From Pseudomonadota bacterium (GTDB lineage Bacteria > Pseudomonadota > Alphaproteobacteria > Dongiales > Dongiaceae), in NCBI GenBank assembly GCA_021792365.1, contig JAJYUT010000008.1, positions 62,001-126,000 on the forward strand: a DNA stretch of 64,000 nt. The letters are read 5' to 3'. Both the position numbers and the translations under genes were made by a program. This document shows positions 24,563 through 33,487 of this stretch, piece by piece. The notes under the pieces are model-generated. The model was not told where the DNA came from, did not search any database, and saw nothing but the letters and a program-made list of their open reading frames with translations. Positions within the stretch are counted from its first letter, which is position 1; each line of letters opens with the position of its first letter.

Positions 24563-26139
24563 GCCGTCACGCGCGCATGGCGCAGCCGGCCGTCGATGAT
24601 GCCCTGCGGGCAGAGATGCAGGTTCGCGAGCGTGCGATCGGCATGGCGCATGCGCCAGGACAGCATCCGCTGCGCGTAGGCGAGCACGACATCGCGATAA
24701 GCGGGATCACCCGCGAGATTGGTCATCTCATGCGGGTCTTTCTGGAGGTCGAACAGCAGCGGCGGCAGCGACACGAAATGCACGTATTTGTACCGTTCGT
24801 CGCGCAGGGCGGTCAGGTAGCATTCGTCCGGGCCGATGCCGAGCGCCGCTTCCGGGTCGATGTTGGGCGCATTCGGCGAGGTGCGGAAATCGAGCTCGTA
24901 ATGCACGTCGGTGCGCCAGTCCGTCGGCGCCGTTCCCGCGATGAAGGGCAGCAGGGATCGCCCGTCGCATTGGTCCGGTATGGGCCGCCCGAGCACGTCT
25001 AGGAGGGTCGGCAGGATGTCCACCGATTCCGTGAAATGCGAAACCTGCCGCCCGCGGCTGCGATCCGCCGCGCGGCGCGGGTCGCGGATGATGAGCGGGA
25101 TATGGAAGCTCTGCTCGAAATAGGTCTCCTTGCCCCAGCAATAGTGGTCCCCGCCCATCTCGCCGTGATCGCAGGTCACGACGATCAGCGTCTCGTCGTA
25201 TTCGCCGGTCGCCTTCAGATGGGCGACGAGGCGGCCGATCTGGTCGTCGACCTGGGTCATCATGGCGTAGTAAGTCGCGCGCATCTGCCGGAGTTCCAGG
25301 TCCGGCATGTGGACCGCGTTGTTCGGGTTGTGCTCGTCGACATTCGTGGCGGCGAGCGCGGCGATTTTCATCTTCAGGAATGGATGCTGACGGGATTCCT
25401 CCTCCGGCGTATTACGGCGCTGGACCATCGGCACCGCGGCGGGATCGTAGAGCGCGTTGTATGGCTCCGGCGCGATCACCGGCGGATGCGGGCGCAGGAA
25501 GACTCCGTGCACGAACCAGTTCTCGTCCCGCCGCACGGACAGGTGCCGCAGAATGGCGTTCGCCATGAAGGTGGTTTCGCTCTCCTCCGCGGTGAAGACC
25601 GGCGGGATGAAGCTGTGCCCGCGATCGGCCGGCTTCTCGAAGCCGGCCCGCGGCTTGTAGACGTCCTTGCGCCCGTTCGGCAGGTCATATCCGCGCGCCT
25701 TCAGATCGGCGATCCATGCGGCCATATGGTCCGGCAGCGCCATGCCCACGGTGAAGCCGGGCAGGAAGCCTTCATAGGTCCGGAGGGCAGGGTCGTCGGG
25801 ATGGCGCGTGCGCGGATCGATGCTGGTGTCGGTATAGCCGAACAAGGTTGGGTCGAACCCCGCCTTCCGCGCCTCGCGCGCGACGTTGGTGAACCGGTCG
25901 TCCAGCGGAGTGCCGTTCCGCCCCGAGCGATGGTTCATCAGATACGTGCCGGTATGCAGGCTGGTGCGCGCCGGCCCGCAGGGCGCGCAGACCGAATAAT
26001 GCCGCTTGAACAGCACGCCTTCCGCCGCTAGCGCGTCGAGGTGCGGGGTCCTGACGACCGGATGGCCGATCGCGGACAAGCACTCGCCGCGCCACTGGTC
26101 GACACTGATATAGAGGATCTTTCGGATTTGCTCGGTCAT
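24559..26139 (-). CDS. Sulfatase-superfamily hydrolase (arylsulfatase / phosphonate monoester hydrolase-like)
   Basis: Protein of 526 residues from the ATG at 26139; alkaline-phosphatase fold. The N-terminal metal ligands are in YISVDQWRGECLSA. The modification motif C-x-P-x-R is CGPAR (Cys54-Arg58), so Cys54 is expected to become formylglycine. The VTCDHGEMGGDHYCWGKE segment carries further metal ligands. The CAPCGPARTSLHTGTYLMNHRSG context resembles phosphonate monoester hydrolases as much as arylsulfatases. No signal peptide is seen, so it is probably cytoplasmic. It heads a minus-strand unit with pgi and the formamidase-like genes, divergent from an ABC importer. Confidence 0.85.
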   Translation of the reverse strand: MTEQIRKILYISVDQWRGECLSAIGHPVVRTPHLDALAAEGVLFKRHYSVCAPCGPARTSLHTGTYLMNHRSGRNGTPLDDRFTNVAREARKAGFDPTLFGYTDTSIDPRTRHPDDPALRTYEGFLPGFTVGMALPDHMAAWIADLKARGYDLPNGRKDVYKPRAGFEKPADRGHSFIPPVFTAEESETTFMANAILRHLSVRRDENWFVHGVFLRPHPPVIAPEPYNALYDPAAVPMVQRRNTPEEESRQHPFLKMKIAALAATNVDEHNPNNAVHMPDLELRQMRATYYAMMTQVDDQIGRLVAHLKATGEYDETLIVVTCDHGEMGGDHYCWGKETYFEQSFHIPLIIRDPRRAADRSRGRQVSHFTESVDILPTLLDVLGRPIPDQCDGRSLLPFIAGTAPTDWRTDVHYELDFRTSPNAPNIDPEAALGIGPDECYLTALRDERYKYVHFVSLPPLLFDLQKDPHEMTNLAGDPAYRDVVLAYAQRMLSWRMRHADRTLANLHLCPQGIIDGRLRHARVTA

Positions 26140-26166
26140 GGCCCTGGCCGGGAGAGTCGCGGGAGC

Positions 26167-26186
26167 CGCGATTGTCGACAATCGCG
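26167..26186. promoter_or_regulatory. Perfect 20-bp palindrome, operator candidate
   Basis: CGCGATTGTCGACAATCGCG is its own reverse complement over all 20 bases and sits 27 bases upstream of the sulfatase start in the 193-base divergent gap. A matching half-site ATTGTCGA recurs at 26310-26317, just upstream of the ABC importer start. The TTGTC-GACAA core resembles GntR-type operators. Regulator identity is inference. Confidence 0.55.
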
Positions 26187-26190
26187 ATAC

Positions 26191-26253
26191 GTCGCGCAAC
26201 CACCCACGCCTTCAAGGGCATCCCGAGTTGTCCACAGGGTGAGTCGCGCAACC
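26191..26253 (+). repeat. 11-bp direct repeat in the divergent control region
   Basis: GTCGCGCAACC occurs at 26191-26201 and 26243-26253, 52 bases apart (about five helical turns), inside the same intergenic region as the 20-bp palindrome. It may be a pair of binding sites on one DNA face. Confidence 0.4.
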
Positions 26254-26332
26254 TCAACACCTTTGTCATCGGTCCGCCAAGCAGCGCCCCTACGGTGCGC
26301 CCCGAAACATTGTCGATTCGAAGGAGAGGGGC

Positions 26333-27505
26333 ATGAAAGACGTATCGAAAGCCGGGAGCCGCGAAACCCAGCGTCTCGCCAAGGAATTCAGCCGCCGCCT
26401 GGTGCTGAAGGGCGCCGCCGCGGCCGGAATCGCTGCCGGCGTGGGACCCTGGATCGTGAAGGACGCATTCTCGTCCTCTGGCGAACTCCGGCTGTTCAGC
26501 TGGGGAGACTACATCTACCCGGAGATGATCGAGAATTTCGAGAAGAAGACCGGTATCAAGCTGATCCTCGCCACCTACGGCACGAATGACGAGGTGCTCA
26601 ACGCCATGCGCGCCTCCGGCGGCGCGGGCTATGACGTCATCAATCCGTCGGTTACCCGCACCGCGCAATATGTCGAGTACGATCTCCTGCAGCCGATCGA
26701 CGAGAGCAAGGTGAATGTCGACAAGGTGATCCCCTCCATCTGGGAATCCTCGAAGTCGCTCGGCGGCGTGCAGAATGGCAAGCGCTACAACCTGCCGTTC
26801 AACTGGGGCACGGAATCGATCTGTGTCGACAAAACCGCGCTCAAGCTCGGCTATGGCGAAGCCTCCTACGGATCGATGTGGGATGAAGGCGTGAAAGGCA
26901 AGACGACCTTCCGTGCGGGGACGATCCTGACCGGCCTCGGCCTCTACCTGGACGCGATCGGCAAGGTGCCGTCGAACCGCATGATGGACACCTACAAGGA
27001 CGAGGACAGCCTGCGGCGTGTTTACGACCAACTCGCCCAGTTCGCCATCGAGCACAAGGATTGGCCCGCCCAGCACTGGACCAATGCCCAGGAGACCGAA
27101 GCGGCATTCAAGCAGAACGGTGCCGTCATCGGGCAGATCTGGGATGGTCCCGGCATGCGCATGATGACCGAGGAGCCGGAGAAATATGCCTATCTGGCCG
27201 CCAAGGAGGGTGCGATCACCTGGCTGGACGGCATGGCGATCCCGAAGCAGGCCGAGAACATCGAGCAGGCATATGCATATATCAACTGGTACTATTCGCC
27301 GGAAGCGGCGGCGCTCCATGTGATGAAATCCGGCTACAACTCCTGCACCAAGGACGCGGAGAAACACGCCGGCGAAACCTACGCAAAGAACTTCGCCGCG
27401 GCCTATCCCGACAACGCCCTGGGGAACCTGTGGTGGTGGCCGGCGGAGGACACCGTGCTGTCCGACATCCGGAACGAATACCGCGACAAGCTGCTCGCGT
27501 CTTAA
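26333..27505 (+). CDS. ABC importer substrate-binding protein, spermidine/putrescine (PotD/PotF) type
   Basis: Protein of 390 residues. A Tat-type signal is present: SRRLVLKG followed by a hydrophobic Ala/Gly-rich stretch (about residues 22-44), so the protein is probably exported folded to the periplasm. The mature part opens LRLFSWGDYIYPEMIENFEKKTG, typical of the PotD family, with YDVINPSVTRTAQYV and the late WYYSPEAAALHVMKSGYNS. A GGAGAGG ribosome site precedes the ATG at 26333. It is first in an SBP-ATPase-permease-permease operon. Ligand is unproven; PotD-like proteins also bind other amines. Confidence 0.9.
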   Translation: MKDVSKAGSRETQRLAKEFSRRLVLKGAAAAGIAAGVGPWIVKDAFSSSGELRLFSWGDYIYPEMIENFEKKTGIKLILATYGTNDEVLNAMRASGGAGYDVINPSVTRTAQYVEYDLLQPIDESKVNVDKVIPSIWESSKSLGGVQNGKRYNLPFNWGTESICVDKTALKLGYGEASYGSMWDEGVKGKTTFRAGTILTGLGLYLDAIGKVPSNRMMDTYKDEDSLRRVYDQLAQFAIEHKDWPAQHWTNAQETEAAFKQNGAVIGQIWDGPGMRMMTEEPEKYAYLAAKEGAITWLDGMAIPKQAENIEQAYAYINWYYSPEAAALHVMKSGYNSCTKDAEKHAGETYAKNFAAAYPDNALGNLWWWPAEDTVLSDIRNEYRDKLLAS

Positions 27506-27520
27506 ACGCTTCCTCTGCCT

Positions 27521-27550
27521 GGCGGCCGCCGCAAGGTGGCCGCCGATTTT
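27521..27550 (+). terminator. Strong intercistronic hairpin after the substrate-binding protein gene
   Basis: GGCGGCCGCC (27521-27530) pairs with GGTGGCCGCC (27535-27544) around a GCAA tetraloop, giving ten pairs including one G-U, followed by GATTTT. It begins 15 bases after the stop. As downstream genes continue, it probably causes partial termination or protects the upstream mRNA, raising binding-protein level over the membrane parts. Confidence 0.6.
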
Positions 27551-27564
27551 CCGACGGAGGCAAG

Positions 27565-28710
27565 ATGCAGTTCTCGCGCAAATTACAGGTCGGTGGCCGT
27601 GACCCGGCGCTCGGTCAAGGCGTTTCGCTTGACGGCGTGACCATGCGCTTCGGCGATTTCCTCGCCGTCGACGATGTCTCGATCGACATCGCAGCCGGCG
27701 AATTCTTCAGCTTTCTCGGCCCGTCCGGCTGTGGAAAGACCACCATCCTGCGCCTGATCTCCGGCTTCGTCGAGCCGACGGCCGGGCGCATTCTCATCGG
27801 CGGCCAAGACATGGCCGGTATCGGGCCCAACAAGCGGCCGACCGCGCTCATCTTCCAGAATCTTGCCTTGTTCCCCCTGATGCCGGTCTGGGAGAACGTC
27901 GCCTTCGGGCTGGAGGCGCGCGGCGTTGCGAAGCAGGAGCGTCGGCGGCGGGCCGAGCAGTTGCTGGAACTGGTGGCGCTCGACGGATCGGGCGACAAGC
28001 GCGTGAATGAACTCTCGGGCGGGCAGCGGCAGCGCGTGGCGATCGCCCGCGCGCTGGCCGTGGAACCGAAAGTGATGCTGCTGGACGAGCCGCTCTCCGC
28101 CCTCGATCTCAAGCTCCGGCAGCATATGCGCGCCGAACTGCGGACGATCCAGCGCCGCACTGGCGTCACCTTCGTCTACATCACGCATGACCAGAGCGAA
28201 GCGCTGACCATGTCGGACCGGGTCGCGGTCATGTCGCAAGGCCGCATCGAGCAAATCGACGTGCCGGACGCGATCTACAACGCGCCCCAGACAGCCTTCG
28301 TCGCCGGTTTCGTCGGCGAGATCAATCGCTTTGCCGGGCACGTGGTAGCGGCCGACGCCAGGCACGCCGTCGTGGAGACGGATGTGGGCCGGCTGCGCGG
28401 CGTCAATCGGCAGGCGCTTCGTCCCGGCGAGCGCGCCAGCATCTTCATCCGTCCCGAGCGGATGCGAGCGGACGGGGCCGCGAATCCCGCCGACGAGAAC
28501 AGCTTCGAGGCGGTGCTCGACCGCGTCGGTTTCGAGGGGAACGTGGTCAACCTGTTCCTGCGCACCAATGCCGGTCGGGAAATCATCGCTCAGCAGCACA
28601 ATTCGGACGATCTTTCGGGTCTGTCGTCCGGTGCGTGGATGACCTTGCGCTTTGCGCCGGATTCGGCGGCGGTGCTGCCGGCCGAAGGCCGCTTCGAAGC
28701 GGCGGCATGA
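27565..28710 (+). CDS. ABC importer ATP-binding protein, PotA type
   Basis: Protein of 381 residues. The nucleotide-binding domain has Walker A GPSGCGKT (52-59), signature LSGGQRQR (from 150), Walker B VMLLDEP (170-176) and the switch His in YITHDQSEAL. A C-terminal TOBE domain (about 290-381) is typical of MalK/PotA-type regulatory ATPases. The ATG at 27565 follows GACGGAGG. The stop overlaps the next start (ATGA at 28707). Confidence 0.93.
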   Translation: MQFSRKLQVGGRDPALGQGVSLDGVTMRFGDFLAVDDVSIDIAAGEFFSFLGPSGCGKTTILRLISGFVEPTAGRILIGGQDMAGIGPNKRPTALIFQNLALFPLMPVWENVAFGLEARGVAKQERRRRAEQLLELVALDGSGDKRVNELSGGQRQRVAIARALAVEPKVMLLDEPLSALDLKLRQHMRAELRTIQRRTGVTFVYITHDQSEALTMSDRVAVMSQGRIEQIDVPDAIYNAPQTAFVAGFVGEINRFAGHVVAADARHAVVETDVGRLRGVNRQALRPGERASIFIRPERMRADGAANPADENSFEAVLDRVGFEGNVVNLFLRTNAGREIIAQQHNSDDLSGLSSGAWMTLRFAPDSAAVLPAEGRFEAAA

Positions 28711-29603
28711 AGGGCGTTCTCTCATCGGTCCGCCGTCGCTACGGCGGCGTTGCAACCAGCCTCATTCTTGTGAGCTGCGGGCTTTGGGCGCTGGGCCTGG
28801 TCGTGCTGCCCCAGCTCATGATGATCGACTATTCCTTTCGTCCGTCGCTGCCGCCGGCCAAGCAGGGCGGACCGGAAGACATCTATACGCTGGCCAACTA
28901 CGCTGCGCTCTACGGCAATCCGCTCAACCTGGCGATCTTTCTCAAGACCATCTGGTCGAGCGCGCTGGTGACAGCCACGGCGCTGGTCGTCTGCTATCCC
29001 GTTGCGTTCTTCCTGGCGCGCATGGCGGTCGGCCGCACGGCCGGCCTGCTGTTCATCGCGCTCGTCATACCCTACTGGATCAATGAGATCCTGCGCACCT
29101 TCTCCTGGCTGCTTATCCTCGCGCGCAACGGCTTCGTGAACACCGTGCTGCTCGACCTCGGGCTGACGCAGGAACCGATCATCTTTCTCGGCACCACCCC
29201 CGCCATCCTGGTCGGGATGGTCTACGCCTACGTGCTGTTCATGGTGTTCCCGATCTACAATTCGCTCGAGTCGCTGGACCCGCACCAGATCGAAGCGGCG
29301 CGCGACCTGGGAGCGCCGTGGTGGCGCATTCATTGGCGGATTGCCATCCCGCACGCCAAGCCGGGCATCGCCGTCGGCTGCATCATGACCTTCATGCTCG
29401 CCGCCGGCACCTATGCGATTCCGGCGATCCTGGGCGGGCCGAAATCGCGCTGGTTCACCGAGGTGATATACTCCCAGTTCTTCGAGGCGCTGAACTGGAA
29501 CCGCGGCGCGGCCTACGCCTTCATCCTGCTCATCATGTGCCTGGGCTTCATCGCGCTGATGATGCGGCTGTTCCGGGTCAATCTCGCGGAGGTGACGCGA
29601 TGA
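28707..29603 (+). CDS. ABC importer permease, PotB type
   Basis: Inner-membrane protein of 298 residues with about six helices. The conserved cytoplasmic EAA loop is visible as LDPHQIEAARDLGAPWWRIHWRIAIPHAKPGI. Helices include LVSCGLWALGLVVLPQLMMI near the N-terminus and AYAFILLIMCLGFIALMM at the end. It is coupled to the ATPase gene upstream and to the second permease downstream by 4-base overlaps. Confidence 0.92.
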   Translation: MKGVLSSVRRRYGGVATSLILVSCGLWALGLVVLPQLMMIDYSFRPSLPPAKQGGPEDIYTLANYAALYGNPLNLAIFLKTIWSSALVTATALVVCYPVAFFLARMAVGRTAGLLFIALVIPYWINEILRTFSWLLILARNGFVNTVLLDLGLTQEPIIFLGTTPAILVGMVYAYVLFMVFPIYNSLESLDPHQIEAARDLGAPWWRIHWRIAIPHAKPGIAVGCIMTFMLAAGTYAIPAILGGPKSRWFTEVIYSQFFEALNWNRGAAYAFILLIMCLGFIALMMRLFRVNLAEVTR

Positions 29604-30460
29604 GCGCCGATCGCGTGTTCCGGCTGTTCATGGGCGCCTACGTCGTCATGTTCCTGGTCTATCTCTTCCTGCCTCTGCTGTTCATGGCGGGCGCGTCCGT
29701 GAACGACAGCCGCTTTCCGACCCTGCTGCCCTGGAACGGGTTCACCTTGAAGTGGTTCGGCGACCTGTTCAACGACCCGATGCTTTGGCAGGGGCTGGGG
29801 AAGAGCCTTTCGGTCGGCGCGGGGGTGATCGCATTGTCGGTTCCCCTCGGACTGGCGGCGGCGCTGCTGCTGACCGAGCTCAGGGGCAAGGCGCGTGGCC
29901 TGCTCTACGGCGTGCTGGTCTCGCCCATCCTGACGCCCGGCGTCATCATCGGGATTTCGACCTTGGTGTTCTGGCGCCAGATGAGCGTGTCCGGAGGTAT
30001 GTTCCTGACGGTGCTGGCGCAGTCCAGCTTCATCGCCTCCTATTGCATGCTCATGTTCATGGCGCGGCTGCAGCGCTTCGACCGCACCCTGGAGGAGGCG
30101 GCGCTCGACCTTGGCGCGAGCCACCTGCATGTGGTGCGGCGCATCATGCTGCCCTATCTCATGCCCACGATCCTCTCGGCGGTGCTGATCGCCTTCCTGC
30201 AGAGCTTCGAGAACTACAACACGACCTTGTTCGTCTACGGCACCGACCGCACGCTCCCGATCTACTTGGCAAGCAAGGTCCGGATCGGCCTGACGCCGGC
30301 CGTCAACGCGCTGGGGGTCATCTTCATCGCCCTGACCATCGTGGCGGCGGTCGTCTACGAATGGCGCCGCCGCGCGGCGCTGGCCGTGAAACCGGGCAAA
30401 CGAGCGGAGAGGCCGGAGCCGCGGACCGCCGATTTGCGGCCGGCAGCCGAGCCCGCTTAG
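29600..30460 (+). CDS. ABC importer permease, PotC type
   Basis: Inner-membrane protein of 286 residues, the second channel subunit. The EAA loop reads LEEAALDLGASHLHVVRRIMLPYLMPTI; helices include VVMFLVYLFLPLLFMAGA, GVIALSVPLGLAAALLLTEL and VIFIALTIVAAVVYEW. The start overlaps the upstream permease stop. Last gene of the operon; it converges with the peptidase gene after 26 bases. Confidence 0.92.
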   Translation: MSADRVFRLFMGAYVVMFLVYLFLPLLFMAGASVNDSRFPTLLPWNGFTLKWFGDLFNDPMLWQGLGKSLSVGAGVIALSVPLGLAAALLLTELRGKARGLLYGVLVSPILTPGVIIGISTLVFWRQMSVSGGMFLTVLAQSSFIASYCMLMFMARLQRFDRTLEEAALDLGASHLHVVRRIMLPYLMPTILSAVLIAFLQSFENYNTTLFVYGTDRTLPIYLASKVRIGLTPAVNALGVIFIALTIVAAVVYEWRRRAALAVKPGKRAERPEPRTADLRPAAEPA

Positions 30461-30486
30461 TCTCGACTGCAAAAGCTCCGCCGCAT

Positions 30487-31449
30487 TCACGTTCGGCCTG
30501 CGAAACGGTCGGTAGCCGCAACCATGTGCTCCGCGATCGACCGGTGCCCCGCGTCGTGGCCGGCCTGATCGACGATGATCAGTTCGCTGCCACGCCAGTG
30601 TTGAGCCAAGTGCCACGCGGTTGAGAGGGGCGCGCAAACGTCCAGGCGGCCATGCACCAGGACGCCGGGAATATCCGACAGCCGGTGCGCATCGCGCAGC
30701 AAGGCGCCATCGTCCAGCCAGGCGTGGTGCTGCCAGTAATGCGTGACCAGGCGCGCAAAGCCGAGGCGGAAGCGCGGATCCTCATAGCGCGGACTGGGTG
30801 GGTCGTCCGCGCGGAGCTTGACGATGGCGATCTCCCAATCGCACCAGTCGCGCGCCGCCTTCTGATGGATCGTTGGCTCGGGATGCATCAGCAGCCGGTG
30901 ATAGGCTTCGGCCAGATTCCCGGACCGCTCTGCCTGCGGCACACCATCACGGAATCGCGCCCACGCGTCGGGAAAGAATGCGCCGAGCCCCCGCGTGATC
31001 CAATCCACTTCGCTTGGCGTCGTGGTGGCGATGCCCTCCAACACAACTTCGGTGACGCGCTCCGGATGCCGTTCGGCATAGGCGAGCGCCAGGGTCGATC
31101 CCCAGGAGGCACCCAGCAATTGCCAGCGCTCGATACGGTGATGCCGGCGCAAGCGCTCTATGTCCGCCAGGAGATGGTGTGTGGTGTTCGAGGAGAGGTC
31201 GACGTTCGGGTCGCTGGCGTGCGGCGTGCTGCGGCCTGACCCTCGCTGGTCGAACAGGACGACTCGGTAGAGCGCGGGATTGAAATAGCGTCGCCATCCC
31301 GGCGTGCAGCCGGAGCCCGGCCCGCCATGCAGCACCAAAGCCGGCTTGCCGGTCGGGTTGCCGCAGGTCTCCCAATAGACCCGATGCCCGTCGCCCACAT
31401 CGAGCATGCCGCCATCATAGGGCTCGACGAGCGGATAGAGGCCGGCCAT
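30487..31449 (-). CDS. pip: Proline iminopeptidase
   Basis: Alpha/beta hydrolase of the S33 family, 320 residues; releases N-terminal proline from peptides. The oxyanion segment is LVLHGGPGSGCTPGW, DQRGSGRSTPHA is the family hallmark, and the Ser nucleophile is in LLGASWGSTLALAYAERHP. The catalytic Asp and His are probably in VHGRLDVCAP and DQAGHDAGHRS. The start is four bases beyond the stop of the upstream FAD-dehydrogenase gene, so they form a minus-strand pair. Confidence 0.93.
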   Translation of the reverse strand: MAGLYPLVEPYDGGMLDVGDGHRVYWETCGNPTGKPALVLHGGPGSGCTPGWRRYFNPALYRVVLFDQRGSGRSTPHASDPNVDLSSNTTHHLLADIERLRRHHRIERWQLLGASWGSTLALAYAERHPERVTEVVLEGIATTTPSEVDWITRGLGAFFPDAWARFRDGVPQAERSGNLAEAYHRLLMHPEPTIHQKAARDWCDWEIAIVKLRADDPPSPRYEDPRFRLGFARLVTHYWQHHAWLDDGALLRDAHRLSDIPGVLVHGRLDVCAPLSTAWHLAQHWRGSELIIVDQAGHDAGHRSIAEHMVAATDRFAGRT

Positions 31450-31453
31450 GGGC

Positions 31454-32860
31454 TCAGACCAGCTTACCCGGGTTCATCAGGTCTTCCGGGTCGAGCGTCC
31501 GCTTGATCCGCCGCATCAGGTCGAGTTCCGCAGCCGGCTTGCGGTGGTGCAGCTCGGCGCGGCGGAGCTGCCCGATCCCATGCTCGGCGCTGATCGAGCC
31601 GCCGAATGAGGCGACCACGTCATGGACGACCCGGTTGACCTCCGCCGTGCGGGCGGTGAACGCGGCTTTGCTCTCGTTCTCCGGCTGCGCCAGGTTGAAA
31701 TGGGTGTTGCCGTCGCCGACATGACCGAAGGCGAGCACCCGCGCCTCGGGCCAGGCCGCCAGCACGGCCGCATTGGCCGCCTTGATGAAGGCCGGGACCT
31801 GGGCGACCGGCACGGAAACATCGTGCTTGATGCTGGCGCCGGTGCGGTTCTGGCCTTCCAGGATTCCTTCGCGCAACTGCCACATGGCGCGCGACTGCGC
31901 TTCGGAGTTGGCAATGGCGGCATCCGCGATCTCGCCGGCTTCCAGTGAAGCCGCCAGGCTTTGCTCCATGGCGGCGCGGATATCGAAGGCGCCGGAGCTG
32001 GTGCTGGCCTCGATGAGGACCGACCACTCCGGCAGTTGCGCGAGCGGCCAGCTCAGCCCGGGCATGAAGCGCCTGCCCAGCTCGATGCCGAAGCGCGGCA
32101 GCAGCTCGAAGCTCACCAATTGATCGGCCAGTCCGGCGCGGCAGCGCGCGAGCAGGGCCGGCGCGACGTCCAGGTCCGACAGCGCCACGATCGCGGTGGC
32201 GCGCGCGAGCGGCCTGGGAAACAGTTTCAAGGCGGCTGCGGTGATGATGCCGAGCGTCCCTTCCGAGCCGATGAAGATTTGCTTCAGGTCATAGCCGGTA
32301 TTGTCCTTCCGCAGCGCGTTGAGGCCGGAGAGCAGCGTGCCGTCCGGCAGCACGACCTCCAGCCCCAGGCAGAGATCGCGCGCATTGCCGAAGCGGACCA
32401 CGTTGAGCCCGCCGGCATTGGTGGCGAGATTGCCGCCGATCTGGCAGGTGCCTTCGGCGGAGAGGCTGAGCGGGAACAGGCGATCCGCCTCGCTCGCGGC
32501 CTGCTGCAGATTGGCGAGGATGCAGCCGGCCTCCGCCACCATCGAGTTGTTGAGCGGATCGACCGCGCGGATGCGGTCGATCCGTTTCAGGCTGAGCAGG
32601 ATGGCCCGCCCACTGTCATCCGGCGTGGCCCCGCCGCACAGGCCGGTATTGCCGCCTTGCGGAACGATCGGCGCGCGATGCTGGCGCGCGAGTCGCACGA
32701 TCGCCTGCAGCTCCGCGACCGTGCCGGGCAAGGCCACGGCGCGCGCGCGACCGTGATACAGGCTGCGCCAGTCAGTGACGAAGGGCGCCTGTGCTTCTGG
32801 TTCGATCAGGCAGTGACGCGCACCGACGATCGCCTGCAGCCCCGCGATCAGCGGGTCCAT
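31454..32860 (-). CDS. FAD-linked 2-hydroxyacid dehydrogenase (GlcD/D2HGDH family)
   Basis: Protein of 468 residues. The N-terminal PCMH-type FAD domain has ARAVALPGTVAELQAIVRLA and IVPQGGNTGLCGGATPD, with GGNLATNAGGLNVVRFGNARDL. The C-terminal FAD-oxidase domain ends in FGHVGDGNTHFNLAQP and SAEHGIGQLRRAEL. Members oxidise D-lactate, glycolate or D-2-hydroxyglutarate; the best general match by motif is D-2-hydroxyglutarate/D-lactate dehydrogenase. Operon with pip downstream. Confidence 0.9.
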   Translation of the reverse strand: MDPLIAGLQAIVGARHCLIEPEAQAPFVTDWRSLYHGRARAVALPGTVAELQAIVRLARQHRAPIVPQGGNTGLCGGATPDDSGRAILLSLKRIDRIRAVDPLNNSMVAEAGCILANLQQAASEADRLFPLSLSAEGTCQIGGNLATNAGGLNVVRFGNARDLCLGLEVVLPDGTLLSGLNALRKDNTGYDLKQIFIGSEGTLGIITAAALKLFPRPLARATAIVALSDLDVAPALLARCRAGLADQLVSFELLPRFGIELGRRFMPGLSWPLAQLPEWSVLIEASTSSGAFDIRAAMEQSLAASLEAGEIADAAIANSEAQSRAMWQLREGILEGQNRTGASIKHDVSVPVAQVPAFIKAANAAVLAAWPEARVLAFGHVGDGNTHFNLAQPENESKAAFTARTAEVNRVVHDVVASFGGSISAEHGIGQLRRAELHHRKPAAELDLMRRIKRTLDPEDLMNPGKLV

Positions 32861-32878
32861 GCGGCACCCTTGCGCGGG

Positions 32879-33349
32879 CTACTGAGCGACGAGCGTAAGG
32901 CGCGTGACACCGACATTGGCGCCGATCCCGACATTGCCCTCGAGCTGCAGCGGCTGGAGCGAAATCTTGCCGCCATCGCCGCCGAACAGCAGGTTGACCT
33001 TGACGCCGACGCCGGCCGACCCGCCGGCTCCGCCGCCGGTGTAGTCGCCCGCCAGCGATCCGGGCGCGACGTTCTCGCCCGGGGCAATCACGCCCCAGAC
33101 GATCGATCCCGCGTGATAGTAGCCAAGGTCGAATCCCCAGTCGCGGATCTGGCCGCTATAGCGTTCGATGGTGCCGTTCGAGCGATTGAAGACACAGCTT
33201 ACGTTGCGGTTCGATCCGATCAGGTATCCGAAGCCGGACGATACGTTGCAGACCAGGCTGCCAAGATTGACGTCAGCCCGGGCCGCCAGGGGCAATGCCC
33301 AGGCGGTGCACGCGGCCGCGGCCGCGATGGCAAGGCGAGAGACGCGCAT
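32879..33349 (-). CDS. DUF992 secreted protein
   Basis: Protein of 156 residues from the ATG at 33349. A Sec signal peptide (residues 1-~26, cleavage after AARA) precedes a DUF992 body: LGSLVCNVSSGFGYLIGSNRNVSCVF, SGQIRDWGFDLGYY, WGVIAP. A Gly-rich stretch (DYTGGGAGGSAGVGVKVNLLFGG) and a beta-strand-rich end (NVGIGANVGVTRLTLVA) follow. It is probably periplasmic. The function of DUF992 is unknown; it is frequent in Alphaproteobacteria. Confidence 0.87.
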   Translation of the reverse strand: MRVSRLAIAAAAACTAWALPLAARADVNLGSLVCNVSSGFGYLIGSNRNVSCVFNRSNGTIERYSGQIRDWGFDLGYYHAGSIVWGVIAPGENVAPGSLAGDYTGGGAGGSAGVGVKVNLLFGGDGGKISLQPLQLEGNVGIGANVGVTRLTLVAQ

Positions 33350-33487
33350 GACTACCCCATTTCGATCTTTTGGCGGCGGATTGTGGCTCCGCCCTGTCCG
33401 ATGGCGGTCATGATGGAGCAAGTCGGCAGGGCGGGGAACCCGATTCGTGATCAGGAATAGGTTACCTGAACAGCGGATGAACTACAC

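Noticed and set aside
22583-24679. 698-codon open frame on the plus strand
   Set aside because: Antisense to pgi and the small subunit gene; no family features.
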